DNA of 38,244 nt from G963664585 sp963664585. Lineage in GTDB: Bacteria > Bacillota > Clostridia > Oscillospirales > Ruminococcaceae. A model generated the notes under the pieces. It did no database searches, was not told where the DNA came from, and worked only from the letters and a program-made list of their open reading frames with translations. Numbering within the stretch: position 1 is the stretch's first letter; the number at the start of each line of letters is the position of its first letter. A program made the position numbers and the translations under genes. Of this stretch, positions 1 through 8,177 are shown in pieces. The stretch is taken from the NCBI GenBank assembly GCA_963664585.2, contig CAXXEO010000011.1, forward strand, positions 1 through 38,244. Direction: 5' to 3'.

Positions 1-651
1 GACCATCACGGTCATGTGGCTCGCCTCAAAGGAGCCATGGATGCTATCGGGCTTTCCGGCGAGAAGCTGGACATCATCATTATGCAGCTTGTCCGTCTGA
101 CCAGAGGTGGCGAACCAGTGCGTATGAGCAAACGTTCGGGTAAGTCGGTCACACTCAGTGATCTTTTGGATGATGTGCCGGTGGACGCCGCGCGCTTTTT
201 CTTCAATATGCGTGAACCTGGCTCCTCTTTGGACTTTGATCTGGATCTCGCCGTCGAGCAGTCCAGCCAGAACCCGGTCTATTATGTCCAGTATGCCCAT
301 GCTCGTATCTGTAGTATTTTGAAAAACCTGTCTGGCGAAGGGATCGTTCCCCGCCCGTGTACGGATGCAGAGCTCTCCCTTCTCACCGACCCGGCGGAAC
401 TTGATTTAATCCGACTTCTTGCTATGCTCCCCGATGAAATTATATCCGCGGCAAAAAATTATGACCCTGCTGGCTTGACGCACTATCTTCTCACTCTGTG
501 CGCACAGTTTCACCGTTTTTATACTGACTGCCGCGTAAAAAGCGAAAATGAATCCTTGATGCAGGCCCGGCTCGCCCTTTGTCTTGCCACAAAAACAGTT
601 ATTAAAAATGTTTTGGGAATTCTGAAAATTCAAGCACCTATGGCAATGTAG
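1..651 (+). CDS. argS: Arginyl-tRNA synthetase, C-terminal part (5' truncated by window edge)
   Basis: Class I aminoacyl-tRNA synthetase that charges tRNA-Arg in the cytoplasm. The reading frame is open from base 1 and begins DHHGHVARLKGAMDA, the conserved block after the catalytic core, so the start lies upstream of the window. The GTG at 16 is internal. A KMSKS-type loop is read as RMSKRSG near residues 45-51. It is followed by the helical DALR-type anticodon-binding domain, which runs to the C-terminal PMAM. About 216 residues are visible of a family total near 560. The degV-like gene follows after 13 bases with its own AGGAGG, so the two are probably co-transcribed. Identification is firm from the two motifs and the domain order. 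Confidence 0.95.
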   Translation, partial: DHHGHVARLKGAMDAIGLSGEKLDIIIMQLVRLTRGGEPVRMSKRSGKSVTLSDLLDDVPVDAARFFFNMREPGSSLDFDLDLAVEQSSQNPVYYVQYAHARICSILKNLSGEGIVPRPCTDAELSLLTDPAELDLIRLLAMLPDEIISAAKNYDPAGLTHYLLTLCAQFHRFYTDCRVKSENESLMQARLALCLATKTVIKNVLGILKIQAPMAM

Positions 652-664
652 GTAAGGAGGCATT

Positions 665-1540
665 ATGGCAGTTAAAATCCTCGCGGACAGCACCTGTGAT
701 ATTCCGTTGAGTGATGCAGCACGTCTTGGTGTGACCATTCTTCCCTTGCACATAAACCTCGACGGTCAGGAATATCTGGATGGCGCTAACTTGACTCATG
801 AAGAGTTCTACCGTTTCATGCGCAGCTCCAGTGTACTGCCCCGCACCAGTCAGGTGGGCGTCATGGAGTTTGAGGCCGCTTATCGTACCGCTCTTCAATG
901 TGAAGAGGACGAGCTTGTTGTCATTACTATATCCCATAAGCTCAGTGGTACCATTCAGGCTGCGAAAATTGCGGCGGGAATGGTCGCCCCTGAAAGGATC
1001 CATGTGGTTGATTCCCTTACCTTTACTTTAGGCTTTTCTGCCCTGGTCATCCGCGCAACACAGATGAGAGATGTGGGGAAAAGCGCTGTCGAAATCGTAA
1101 CCGTCCTTGAGGAGATGCGCCATCGTGCAGTCATGCAGTCTGTCATTGGCGATCTTAAATATTTGAAGCTGGGGGGCAGGCTTTCCTCCGCCAGCGCTGC
1201 CGTGGGGACCATGCTTAACGTCAAACCTACAGTGGGCATCATTGATGGCGAGATCATTGTGGTACACAAAAGCCTAGGTCTCACCAAATCCTATGACTGG
1301 ATGATTGACTGCTTCTTTCAGCAAGAAGTTGACTACACCCTTCCCATCGGTGTTGCCCATGCCGGCAATCCACGTATGTTCGATGATTTTTTGGCTCAGC
1401 TCAAAAAACGTATCGATCCCGCTGATTTCCCCTCATTCCTAACCTATTCAATTGGCGCAGGGGTAGGCACACACTGCGGTCCTGATACCGTTGGCATGCT
1501 CTTCTACAAAAAAAACGCTGTAAGAGCTCCTCACAGATGA
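665..1540 (+). CDS. DegV family fatty-acid-binding protein
   Basis: A 291-residue protein of normal DegV length. It starts at ATG 665 behind TAAGGAGGC at 653-661. The N-terminus MAVKILADSTCDIP carries the DSTCD signature, and TSQ near residue 61 and the GGR block near residue 176 fit the two-domain DegV/EDD fold. Family members bind a fatty acid and, in the best-studied cases, present it to FakA kinase for phosphorylation. No fakA is visible here, so the partner is unknown. It lies directly downstream of argS, probably in the same transcript. Family assignment is secure; the lipid ligand is inference. Confidence 0.92.
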   Translation: MAVKILADSTCDIPLSDAARLGVTILPLHINLDGQEYLDGANLTHEEFYRFMRSSSVLPRTSQVGVMEFEAAYRTALQCEEDELVVITISHKLSGTIQAAKIAAGMVAPERIHVVDSLTFTLGFSALVIRATQMRDVGKSAVEIVTVLEEMRHRAVMQSVIGDLKYLKLGGRLSSASAAVGTMLNVKPTVGIIDGEIIVVHKSLGLTKSYDWMIDCFFQQEVDYTLPIGVAHAGNPRMFDDFLAQLKKRIDPADFPSFLTYSIGAGVGTHCGPDTVGMLFYKKNAVRAPHR

Positions 1541-1754
1541 CTGAAACCGGTATACTGTATAACCCACATGGCAAGGCCACCAAAAAGAAGCTTTAGGCCG
1601 TGTCGGTGTGGACAGTTTAAATTTACCCAGCTAAACTGTCACGATCACAGGAGCCCTGCTTTTTGCTGCTATTATATTTTTTCTGTTCTGCCTAGTCCCA
1701 GCAACCGTGTGAAGTCAAGGCATAAATCAATTATTGCTATATGGCGGTGTTAGA

Positions 1755-2324
1755 ATGACTGAAGTATATTTTGTAAGACATGCAGAATCTGATAATAACA
1801 TCCATGATGATATCACCAGACCGTTAACTGGTAAAGGGATGCAGGATAGAGCTCTTGTGACGCAATTTTTTAGTTTAAAGAGAATCGATTTCATATGCTC
1901 AAGTCCATACAAAAGAGCGATTGATACTGTGACTGATTTAGCGCAAAAAAACAATGCGGAGATTCAGCGTCTAGATGCTTTTAAGGAAAGATGTATTAGC
2001 AGTGCATGGATAGAGGATTTTTCAGAATTCTCTAAGATGCAATGGGATGACTTCCGCTATAAGCTTTCAGATGGTGAATCTTTACAAGAAGTACAAAACA
2101 GAAACATAATTGCGTTAAAGGACATACTGAATGCGCATCAAAACAAGACGATTGTCATTGCCACTCATGGAACTGCTTTAAGTACGGTTATCAATTATTA
2201 TGATCCATCTTTCGGATATGACGATTTCAAAGCTATCGTAAAACTCATGCCGTGGATTGTTCAATTTTCTTTTGATCATAATGTATGCAAAAAGATAGAT
2301 AAAATAAACGTCTTTGCTCAATGA
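1755..2324 (+). CDS. Histidine phosphatase family protein (phosphoglycerate mutase-like)
   Basis: A 189-residue histidine phosphatase superfamily protein. The catalytic RHAE motif is at residues 8-11 (MTEVYFVRHAESDNN), and the second conserved histidine is in the ATHGT block near residue 143. These enzymes use a phospho-histidine intermediate on small phosphate esters or phosphoproteins; the substrate cannot be told from sequence. I chose ATG 1755 because the family begins with this beta strand. An in-frame TTG at 1734 would add seven residues. The ribosome site is weak. The gene is AT-richer than argS/degV and ends just before a strong terminator, so it looks like a single-gene transcript. 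It may be an accessory acquisition. Confidence 0.88.
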   Translation: MTEVYFVRHAESDNNIHDDITRPLTGKGMQDRALVTQFFSLKRIDFICSSPYKRAIDTVTDLAQKNNAEIQRLDAFKERCISSAWIEDFSEFSKMQWDDFRYKLSDGESLQEVQNRNIIALKDILNAHQNKTIVIATHGTALSTVINYYDPSFGYDDFKAIVKLMPWIVQFSFDHNVCKKIDKINVFAQ

Positions 2325-2334
2325 TAAAAAAACA

Positions 2335-2379
2335 AAAGGCTGGCGTAACGCTCCGAAAGCGTTACGCCAGCTTTTTGTT
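2335..2379 (+). terminator. Rho-independent terminator after the histidine phosphatase gene
   Basis: A 14-bp perfect stem (GCTGGCGTAACGCT paired with AGCGTTACGCCAGC) is followed by TTTTTG, 11 bases after the stop codon. An A-run on the left side would also let it work in the opposite direction. Confidence 0.92.
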
Positions 2380-2392
2380 TATGGAAGACTTT

Positions 2393-2560
2393 ATACTGTT
2401 TTTTTTAAAAACAACTAATTTGATCTATTTTTTCCGCCTGTGGCGCGAAAAATAAAGTTGATTAACTTGAAAACAAGCTTGTGATTTCTTCCCCCGCCGA
2501 AGGCGGGGGAAGAAAATGACGTTTTATCTATAGCCAGCCTTTTTCATATGAAATTAGTAT
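2393..2560. repeat. Family B palindromic repeat, copy 1, with an embedded family A element
   Basis: The outer ends ATACT and AATTAGTAT, and the arm ACAACTAATTTGATCTATTT, match the family B copies at 4036 and 20991. At 2453 the family B sequence is interrupted by a family A element that runs to about 2537. Family B sequence then resumes as TTTTTCATATGAAATTAGTA. About 14 family B bases (the ATGCTTTATT segment) and the outer GCC arm of the A element are missing at the junction. This is therefore either an insertion followed by deletion or a recombination mosaic. The right end overlaps the stop codon of the XRE gene by one base. Confidence 0.8.
2453..2537 (-). repeat. Family A palindromic repeat, copy 1 (truncated)
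   Basis: AGTTGATTAACTTG...apex...ACGTTTTAT.TATAGCCAG matches the ~106-bp family A consensus in reverse orientation. It lacks the last ~20 bases (TTTTTAAGTTAATTGGCTATA). The apex is CCCCCGCC-GAA-GGCGGGGG on the + strand. Confidence 0.88.
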
Positions 2561-2784
2561 TATACAAAAAGCTCTTCATAGGACACTTCTAAAATTGCTT
2601 TCAATTGTTTGATTTCAAAAGAATAAATGTGTCTTTGTCCTACTTCAATTTTTGCTAAGCCGCTTCTGGTCATATCACAGCCACAAGTTTGTAACCGGGC
2701 GGATAATTGCTCTTGCGTAAAGCCTTTCTCCTCCCTGATTCTTCGGATATTGTTACCCATCTTCTTATCATATGCAAAATCCAC
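2560..2784 (-). CDS. Small XRE-family HTH transcriptional regulator
   Basis: A 74-residue single-domain helix-turn-helix protein. Residues 9-65 form the XRE/Cro-type DNA-binding domain (NNIRRIREEKGFTQEQLSAR, then LAKIEVGQR as the recognition-helix region). It starts at GTG 2784 behind AGAGGTG, seven bases upstream; ATG 2760 is a less likely internal start. It is divergent from a 27-codon ORF at 2898. Two matching dyads in the intergenic region make autoregulation likely, which is inference. The stop codon overlaps the end of a family B repeat by one base. Confidence 0.85.
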   Translation of the reverse strand: MDFAYDKKMGNNIRRIREEKGFTQEQLSARLQTCGCDMTRSGLAKIEVGQRHIYSFEIKQLKAILEVSYEELFV

Positions 2785-2799
2785 GCGTCAGCACCTCTT

Positions 2800-2819
2800 T
2801 TGCACTTTTTTCAGTGCAG
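2800..2819. promoter_or_regulatory. Putative XRE operator 1
   Basis: Dyad TTGCAC-N8-GTGCAG, just upstream of the XRE gene's ribosome site. It has the same half-sites and spacing as the dyad at 2854-2873. That repetition supports a real operator, probably bound by the adjacent XRE protein. Confidence 0.6.
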
Positions 2820-2825
2820 GATATA

Positions 2826-2854
2826 TTGATCGTAGCAGTTTTCTGTGTTATAAT
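2826..2854 (+). promoter_or_regulatory. Sigma-70 type promoter reading towards the 27-codon ORF
   Basis: -35 TTGATC at 2826-2831, a 17-base spacer and a perfect -10 TATAAT at 2849-2854. The -10 overlaps the first base of the dyad at 2854, so a bound repressor would block the polymerase. Confidence 0.7.
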
Positions 2855-2873
2855 TGCACTCATATGGGTGCAA
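2854..2873. promoter_or_regulatory. Putative XRE operator 2
   Basis: Dyad TTGCAC-N8-GTGCAA, a perfect 6+6 inverted repeat abutting the -10 box. It matches operator 1 in half-site and spacer length; the two are 54 bp apart. Confidence 0.65.
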
Positions 2874-2897
2874 TATCGTTGTAGAGGAAGATGTTTT

Positions 2898-2981
2898 ATG
2901 CCGGATTATCAAAAAATGTATCATATTTTATTTAACCAAATGAGCAAAACGATTGAAATGCTGCAAAAACGCTCAATGTGA
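2898..2981 (+). CDS. 27-residue small protein divergent from the XRE regulator
   Basis: ATG 2898 lies behind GAGGAAGA. The peptide begins MPDYQKMYHILFNQMSKTIE and ends QKRSM. I recall longer Clostridia small proteins, often beside XRE regulators, with a similar DYQKMY..LFN start and amphipathic helix; this one stops early. It has its own strong promoter with an overlapping dyad. Function is unknown. The resemblance is from memory and was not searched. Confidence 0.5.
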   Translation: MPDYQKMYHILFNQMSKTIEMLQKRSM

Positions 2982-3073
2982 GGCAGAAGAAATTTTCATG
3001 TGCTCATCTGAAACAATCATCCCTTTCATACCAGAACTGGAAGAATAAAACGATTAAAACGACCGGGTTTCCG

Positions 3074-3985
3074 TCAGGCGTTCTTTTTTTTCGTTAAAAT
3101 TGCGGTTTTCCCTGTTGTTACGGCAAGATCCTTGCCAAACGCCTCTTTAATATCTGCCATTGACTGTGCGGATAAGAGAAAGCTTTTTCCTGTAAGGTTA
3201 TAGTTGCCCTCTGTCACCATCGGGTTGGCAGGTTTCTCTGGTAGGTTCGCGAGGTAATTTAAAGCGCTTCTGGCCTTTTCATAATCGGCATAGCTTAAGT
3301 CTGTGTCTGCCAGATTGACAGAAAGCTTAAAAAGAGCCTCCCCGGCAGGGCCGGCTACAACATTTATCCGTTGGTTTACTGTCGCCACGGTCAAATCGTT
3401 GAGAGTAAGTATCCTCTGCCTTTCTCCGTCGTCATACTTCTGATTAAGAATTGCCGCCACAAGCTTGCGCCCGTCCATCTGCTGGCGGCCGCTTTTCACT
3501 TGTATTCCCCCCGTAAGAGTGATTGAAAAGGGAAGCACATACTCTATGCTTCCTGCCGTATCTGCTACCTTAGAAAATCCTTCAGCGTTCATACGGACAT
3601 AGCGATCAACTGGTATCCCCAGAGTAGCGCTAAGGGCATCCGCAGCCTTGCGCCCTCCTTTTTTTTCACAGATCTCTCCAAGGGTATTCCATCCACCCTC
3701 TCCCTCTAACGCAAGAGTAGGCAATAGGGTTGAAACCCATATCTTTCCTCTGACGGGATCCATTCTGGCGAGCAGGCAAATCGCAGGCGCTTGATTTTTC
3801 TCCCCACCCAAAAACAGAACGGTTAGCGCATCTTCTTCATCCGGCTGATAATCTGTAATAGAGGCATCGGTAAACAGCTCTGTGGTTGGGCTCAACAGGA
3901 ATACCACACCCAGAGCCGCAAGCGAAAGTCCTATAAAGCTCAGGCCAAAAGCCGCTAAAAAGGCTCGACTGCTGCTTTTCTTCAT
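3074..3985 (-). CDS. Divergent LytR-CpsA-Psr (LCP)-like membrane protein
   Basis: A 303-residue protein with one N-terminal membrane anchor (about residues 8-32, AFLAAFGLSFIGLSLAALGV) and an extracellular domain. Its pattern follows LCP proteins: LTVLFLGG strand, RMDPVRGKIWVSTL block, a GGR/ALSATLGIPVDRYV segment, then DG...DDGERQRI. LCP enzymes attach glycopolymers to peptidoglycan, with arginines gripping the lipid pyrophosphate. The usual PRDT block reads LPTL here, so catalysis is doubtful. I chose ATG 3985 because CAGGGGGC sits just upstream; the longer frame to 4060 would read into a family B repeat. It could be a regulatory or structural LCP paralogue. Confidence 0.6.
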   Translation of the reverse strand: MKKSSSRAFLAAFGLSFIGLSLAALGVVFLLSPTTELFTDASITDYQPDEEDALTVLFLGGEKNQAPAICLLARMDPVRGKIWVSTLLPTLALEGEGGWNTLGEICEKKGGRKAADALSATLGIPVDRYVRMNAEGFSKVADTAGSIEYVLPFSITLTGGIQVKSGRQQMDGRKLVAAILNQKYDDGERQRILTLNDLTVATVNQRINVVAGPAGEALFKLSVNLADTDLSYADYEKARSALNYLANLPEKPANPMVTEGNYNLTGKSFLLSAQSMADIKEAFGKDLAVTTGKTAILTKKKNA

Positions 3986-4035
3986 CTTTTGTGCCCCCTG
4001 TCCTTTTGTATCATTGCCTTGCACCCTGCAGACTG

Positions 4036-4135
4036 ATACTATTTTCATTTTAAAAAACAACTAATTTTATATCTAACCCCGTCAAAGGCAGAAAAAATAG
4101 ATATGCTTTATTGCCTTTTCACATGAAATTAGTAT
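4036..4135. repeat. Family B palindromic repeat, copy 2
   Basis: 100 bp, bounded by ATACTATTTTC and GAAATTAGTAT as imperfect terminal inverted repeats. It contains ACAACTAATTTTATATCTA and ATAGATATGCTTTATTGCC, shared with the copy at 20991. The central GC apex is degraded here (CCCCGTCAAAGGCAG). Confidence 0.8.
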
Positions 4136-4291
4136 TGACTGATAATTTTATAGTTGTCAGTTTGCGGCGCTTCATACATTACAAGTGACAATAATCGTTT
4201 GAGCGCTTCTGATATACTTGCCAAATAGTAGAAATAAAACTAAAATTACCTGTAAAGGGTAACATGGTAAAATAGAAATGACACTATTGGG

Positions 4292-4798
4292 ATGGACATA
4301 AAAATCATAAATGCAGGGGTACAGGATGCGGATACATTGGGACTGCTCATTTCAGAATGCTGGCGGCAAGCTTATGCTGGGATTATCCCAGATGATTATC
4401 TAAAAACTGTTACCCCTGAAAAGCGAGCCGAACGTTTTAGAACGGATATCCCTCTAAATCCAGACGTTGAATACGACCTTATCTTTGTCGACACCCAGCC
4501 CGCTGGACTGATGATTTTGATGCAATGCCGGGACGAAGATCTACCGGACGCCGGGGACCTGACCGCCATCTATTTCCTGTCCCCCTATTGGGGAAAAGGA
4601 CTGGGGCAGGCCGCCATTGAGTATGCCCTTCAGTGGTTTCAAAGCGCTTCATATAAGCAGGCGGTTATCTGGGTCCTGGCAGAAAACCAGCGGGCACGCA
4701 AATTCTACGAAAAGAATGGCTTTTACCTTGACGGGGCCAAAAAGACGATGGATTTTGGCAAAGAGCTATCCGTGGTAAGATACAGGCGAGATCTTTAA
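4292..4798 (+). CDS. GNAT family N-acetyltransferase
   Basis: A 168-residue GNAT fold protein. The acetyl-CoA pyrophosphate-binding motif A is read as YWGKGLGQAAIEYAL (near residues 108-122). It is preceded by LTAIYFLSPY and followed by the ENQRARKFYEKNGF block typical of motif B. The N-terminal ISECWRQAYAGIIPDDYL is common in acetyltransferases of small amines or peptides. The acceptor substrate is unknown. It starts at ATG 4292 without an obvious Shine-Dalgarno. The gene stands alone between a family B repeat and a terminator hairpin, and the two flanking GNATs are not close homologues. Confidence 0.9.
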   Translation: MDIKIINAGVQDADTLGLLISECWRQAYAGIIPDDYLKTVTPEKRAERFRTDIPLNPDVEYDLIFVDTQPAGLMILMQCRDEDLPDAGDLTAIYFLSPYWGKGLGQAAIEYALQWFQSASYKQAVIWVLAENQRARKFYEKNGFYLDGAKKTMDFGKELSVVRYRRDL

Positions 4799-4913
4799 AC
4801 CCCCGTATTAAAAATTATTATTCTGCAACCAGAGCAGAAAAAGCAAAAGTTTTTACAACGACCTTCAAACATCCAATTATATGTATTATTCCATTTTTTC
4901 AGTGAACAAAATA

Positions 4914-4954
4914 AGCCATCAGGAAAGAAGTGTTTCTTCTCTTGATGGCTTTGT
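4914..4954 (+). terminator. Terminator-like hairpin downstream of the GNAT gene
   Basis: AGCCATCA..GAAAGAAG pairs with CTTCTCTTGATGGCT, followed by TTGTT. The T-tract is short. It lies 116 bases after the stop codon. Confidence 0.55.
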
Positions 4955-4974
4955 TCATTCAGTTTGTCGCAGTT

Positions 4975-5078
4975 TATAGCAATTAACTTAAAAACTGGCT
5001 ATATATAAAACATTATTTTCTCCCCCCGCTTTCGGCGGGGTAGAAATCACAAGCTTGTTTTCAAGTTAATCAACTATA
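4975..5078 (+). repeat. Family A palindromic repeat, copy 2
   Basis: Runs from TATAGCAATTAACTTAAAAA to GTTTTCAAGTTAATCAACT-ATA, full length. The apex is slightly altered (CCCCCCGC-TTT-CGGCGGGG). Inner arms TGGCTATATATAAAAC and AATCACAAGCTTG match the consensus. Confidence 0.9.
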
Positions 5079-5097
5079 CTTCCTGTTAATCTTCATT

Positions 5098-5137
5098 ATT
5101 TTCACTTTTCTCCGCCATTGGCGGGAAATGAGAATAT
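5098..5137. repeat. Hairpin with CCGCC apex and unrelated arms
   Basis: ATTTTCACTTTTCTCCGCC-ATT-GGCGGGAAATGAGAAT is an imperfect palindrome. Its apex resembles families A and B but its arms differ. It lies 20 bases after a family A copy. Only one copy is in the window. Confidence 0.6.
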
Positions 5138-5174
5138 TGCTGTCTTTTAGCAGAAATCAATTTCAAGCGCAGGC

Positions 5175-5633
5175 TCAACTAATATTTTTTACCATATAAA
5201 TCACTTCAATTTCTCCCTCTGCCGTTGATTTTATAAATCGCTTTTTCTCAACAAACCCACATTTCAAATAACAATGATATGCGGGCAGATTATTTGCGCG
5301 TACCCGGAGAACAACTGAAGAAATGGCTAAACTCTTTTTTGCCTCTTGGATTGCTTCATTGATCACAAATGATCCAATTCCATTACCGCGATCACCTTGC
5401 GATGATATAAAAATCCCCAAGGTGGCAAACCTCGCAGTCAAATCTTCTTTTTCCAGCCAGATGCTGCCACACATCCTATTATCGACTACTATGTATCTCC
5501 AATACAAGCTGTTCTCGTCACAAGTATCCGCTCGATTTGGGCGAGTACGGCTCATATACTGCGATAATCCTATTTCTAATTCAGAATAAACCATCCTGTT
5601 GAACGCATTGATTACATCAAGCACTATGTTCAT
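5175..5633 (-). CDS. GNAT family N-acetyltransferase
   Basis: About 152 residues. The RGNGIGSFVINEAI block (near residues 85-98) is the motif A acetyl-CoA loop. RVRANNLPAYHCYLKCGFVE is the usual motif B with the N..A...Y...GF pattern. The N-terminal half resembles ribosomal-protein or small-molecule acetyltransferases; the acceptor is unknown. I preferred ATG 5633 because AGAGG is five bases upstream; the GTG at 5639 lies inside that ribosome site. It is not arranged in an operon, and the upstream side holds only a repeat. Confidence 0.87.
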   Translation of the reverse strand: MNIVLDVINAFNRMVYSELEIGLSQYMSRTRPNRADTCDENSLYWRYIVVDNRMCGSIWLEKEDLTARFATLGIFISSQGDRGNGIGSFVINEAIQEAKKSLAISSVVLRVRANNLPAYHCYLKCGFVEKKRFIKSTAEGEIEVIYMVKNIS

Positions 5634-5832
5634 AAACACCTCTTGAACAACTTCACATGGACTTTAAAGATCTCATATAAACCATGCGCCTATATAAAAC
5701 TATATTGAAACACAAAAGGCAATACAACTCTCCCTTAAAAACCACTCGGAGTATTGGTCTAAAGATAAATCGTTTAAGATTTTTTGCCCAATTGCGTTCA
5801 TACCATGGCTTGTCACAAATTGCTTTAATAAT

Positions 5833-5938
5833 TATAGTTGATTAGCTTGAAAACATGCTTGTGATTTCTTCCCCCGCCTTCGGCGGGGGAAGAAAATGAC
5901 GTTTTATATATAGCCAGTTTTTAAGTTAATTGAATATA
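5833..5938 (-). repeat. Family A palindromic repeat, copy 3
   Basis: Full-length copy in reverse orientation. It begins TATAGTTGATTAGCTTGAAA, has apex CCCCCGCC-TTC-GGCGGGGG, and ends AAGTTAATTGAATATA. The rest of 5640-6103 holds nothing I can identify. Confidence 0.92.
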
Positions 5939-6103
5939 CATACGATTAAACGCATTTTTACTAGAAGCCCTGTAAATTTCTTGTGAGACGCGCGTACAGT
6001 CTGGATTTGGCGATAAAAAACCGCAAAAGGCGAAGAGTGACCTTTGCAGCTTTTAATACAATGAAAGACACTTGTCAGGTGTAATCCAGTCCACGCACGG
6101 ATT

Positions 6104-7331
6104 CTAGCGTTTTCTTACCGCAAGAACGGGCTCACAGATACCCTCATAACCGGCGAGTGCCAGAACCAGAACCAGATCGCGTCCGATTCCCTTGTGAGCG
6201 TCCGTGGGATCATACCATTCGTTCACTGTGTGAGTATTCCCCGACATGCCTGCCCTCCGATGGCGATAGCCGGAACCCCAAGGCTGATCGGGACGTTTGC
6301 GTCGGTGCTGGCCGCTTCGCCGTATTTCGGTTCGATTCCGAAGAGCTCGCTTGATGTTGCCATAGCCTGTACGATATCGATTTCGCGAGACTGTTCTCCA
6401 CCCGGGCGCGAACTGAATATTTCGAACTTAACTTCGACGCGCTCGGTAGGATGGTTCCATCGCGCGTTTTCCTCGTCACAGCCCGCTTTCGTAGCAGACT
6501 CAACTTGATCGCACAATTTGTCAAGTTCCACACTTGAAAGAGATCGCATATCCACTAAGGCCATCGCCTCGGTAGGTATTGAACTGATGCCCGTGCCGCC
6601 TTTGAGGATCCGGTATTAAAGATCGTGATCGGTTTTACCGGCACCTGAATGTCAGCGATTTTAGCGATGGCACGCGCCAAAGCATTGTTGGCATTGGGAA
6701 AACCAAACATGGATAGGGCATGCCCGCCCGTACCTGTATAGGTAATACGCGCTTTCTTACCGGCCACCGCATTGTAGGTAATAGAACCCATCCCCGTGCC
6801 ATCGATTGAGACCAGTCCGTCAATCTCCTGATGAGTATTAAAAAGATGACGCATGCCGCGCAGTGCGCCCAATGTCTCTTCGCCCACATCACCGCAGAAA
6901 ATGATGGTACCCTGAGGGCGGATTCCATTATGCTTCATGGCGCGTGCTACAGCGAGGACGTCCGCCATGCCGCGAGTGTCGTCAGCAATGCCAGGTGCCC
7001 AAATAAGGCCGTCCCGTGTAACAGGGGTACAATCCGTATTTATGTCGAATACGGTGTCCGTGTGAGCGGAAAGCATAAGGGTGGGGCCGTCTCCGGTTCC
7101 CTTCATGACGCCAAGCACGTTTCCTACCTCGTCCATTGTGCACTCGTCAAAGCCGATTTCCTGGAACATCTCAAAATACCGTTTTGCGCGTTCGCCCTCA
7201 TTGTTGGATGGCGACCGGATCGCACAAAGCTCAAGCTGGCGATCAACTGTCCATTGGGCCTCCGCCTCAATCTGGGCGAGAGCCTTCTGAATTTTGGGAT
7301 CTCCCATCAGCTTTTTGATTTTGTTTTTCAT
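6104..7331 (-). CDS. M20 family metallopeptidase, two frameshifts as read
   Basis: A zinc peptidase of the M20 (peptidase T/dipeptidase-like) group that hydrolyses peptides in the cytoplasm. Metal-site motifs are visible: SAHTDTVF, APGIADDTRG and GDVGEE, followed by the dimerisation domain with GTGGHAL. The frame breaks near 6610-6612; one extra G would read NTGILKGGTG. It breaks again near 6253-6255; one extra G would give IGGAGMSGNTHT. After the second break it continues SGNTHTVNEWYDPTDAHKG to the stop. With both repaired, the protein is about 409 residues and complete. ATG 7331 starts MKNKIKKLMGD. Either a recent pseudogene or, more likely, sequence error. Confidence 0.82.
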
Positions 7332-7448
7332 TTAGAATCACGTTTCCTTTCTCTTGGCTCGTTTAACAATTACTCGTCTTATTTGATTTGCGCGCCTGCT
7401 TGGAAAGTAACATGGTATAAAAACTTGCTCATTGGCGAAAGAATAGAT

Positions 7449-8177
7449 TTATACTTTTTCAAAGGTAATCGAAATGATGGTCACATCCGTTTTGGGAGCG
7501 TCATTTTCCGTGGGCACTGCGGCTATCGCATCCACCACATCCATCCCCTCGACAACCTGGCCGAAAACAGTGTGAACCCCATCCAACCAAGGAGCGCCAC
7601 CCAGTTTAGTATAGGCATCAATAACCTTTTTTCCATACTCATTAGCAGTCATCTGATCAATATAAGACTGAGCTGCAGTGGGAGCCTGGACAATAAAGAA
7701 CTGACTTTGATTGGTGTTTTCACCCGAGTTGGCCATACAAAGAGCCCCGCGGAAATTGTACAAGTTCAGAGAAAACTCGTCATTAAAGGGTGCGCCCCAA
7801 ATACTCTCGCCGCCGGTCCCCGTACCTGTAGGATCCCCACTTTGGAGCATAAAGTCCTTGATGACACGGTGAAATTTTTGTCCGTTATAATAGCCCTTTT
7901 TAGCAAGCGTAATAAAGTTCTCTACCGCTTTGGGGGCCTCGACCGGGAAGAACATAATCTTAATATTTCCCATGCTGGTTTTCATTACAGCGATCTCTGT
8001 ACCGCTTGCAGGGGGTGTAAGCTGTTTGAGGTTCACCTTGTTCCAATCAATATATCTGCCCGGCGGTACCGTTGCAGCCTGGCTTGATGATGAGACGGAT
8101 GATGAATTTGAACTTCCCTTTGCACAGCCTGAAATGACCAGAGTGATCAATAGCAGTATTGCTATATTTTTTTTCAA
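7449..8177 (-). CDS. Cyclophilin-type peptidyl-prolyl isomerase lipoprotein
   Basis: 242 residues. A lipoprotein signal peptide with lipobox VISGC (Cys near residue 18) is followed by a Ser-rich spacer and a cyclophilin domain from about residue 62. Cyclophilin blocks seen are YNGQKFHRVIKDFMLQSGD, RGALCMANSGENTNQSQFFI and DGVHTVFGQVVEGMDVV, so the active site arginine and the FFI core are intact. It should catalyse prolyl cis-trans isomerisation of secreted proteins at the outer face of the membrane. It starts at TTG 8177 behind AGGAGAG. A family A repeat lies upstream, so it is probably transcribed alone. Confidence 0.93.
   Translation of the reverse strand: MKKNIAILLLITLVISGCAKGSSNSSSVSSSSQAATVPPGRYIDWNKVNLKQLTPPASGTEIAVMKTSMGNIKIMFFPVEAPKAVENFITLAKKGYYNGQKFHRVIKDFMLQSGDPTGTGTGGESIWGAPFNDEFSLNLYNFRGALCMANSGENTNQSQFFIVQAPTAAQSYIDQMTANEYGKKVIDAYTKLGGAPWLDGVHTVFGQVVEGMDVVDAIAAVPTENDAPKTDVTIISITFEKV

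Noticed and set aside
6831..8087. A 418-codon open frame on the + strand
   Set aside because: It lies opposite the M20 peptidase and the cyclophilin lipoprotein, has no ribosome site and no recognisable domain, and spans the intergenic gap between them. It is a shadow of minus-strand codon bias.
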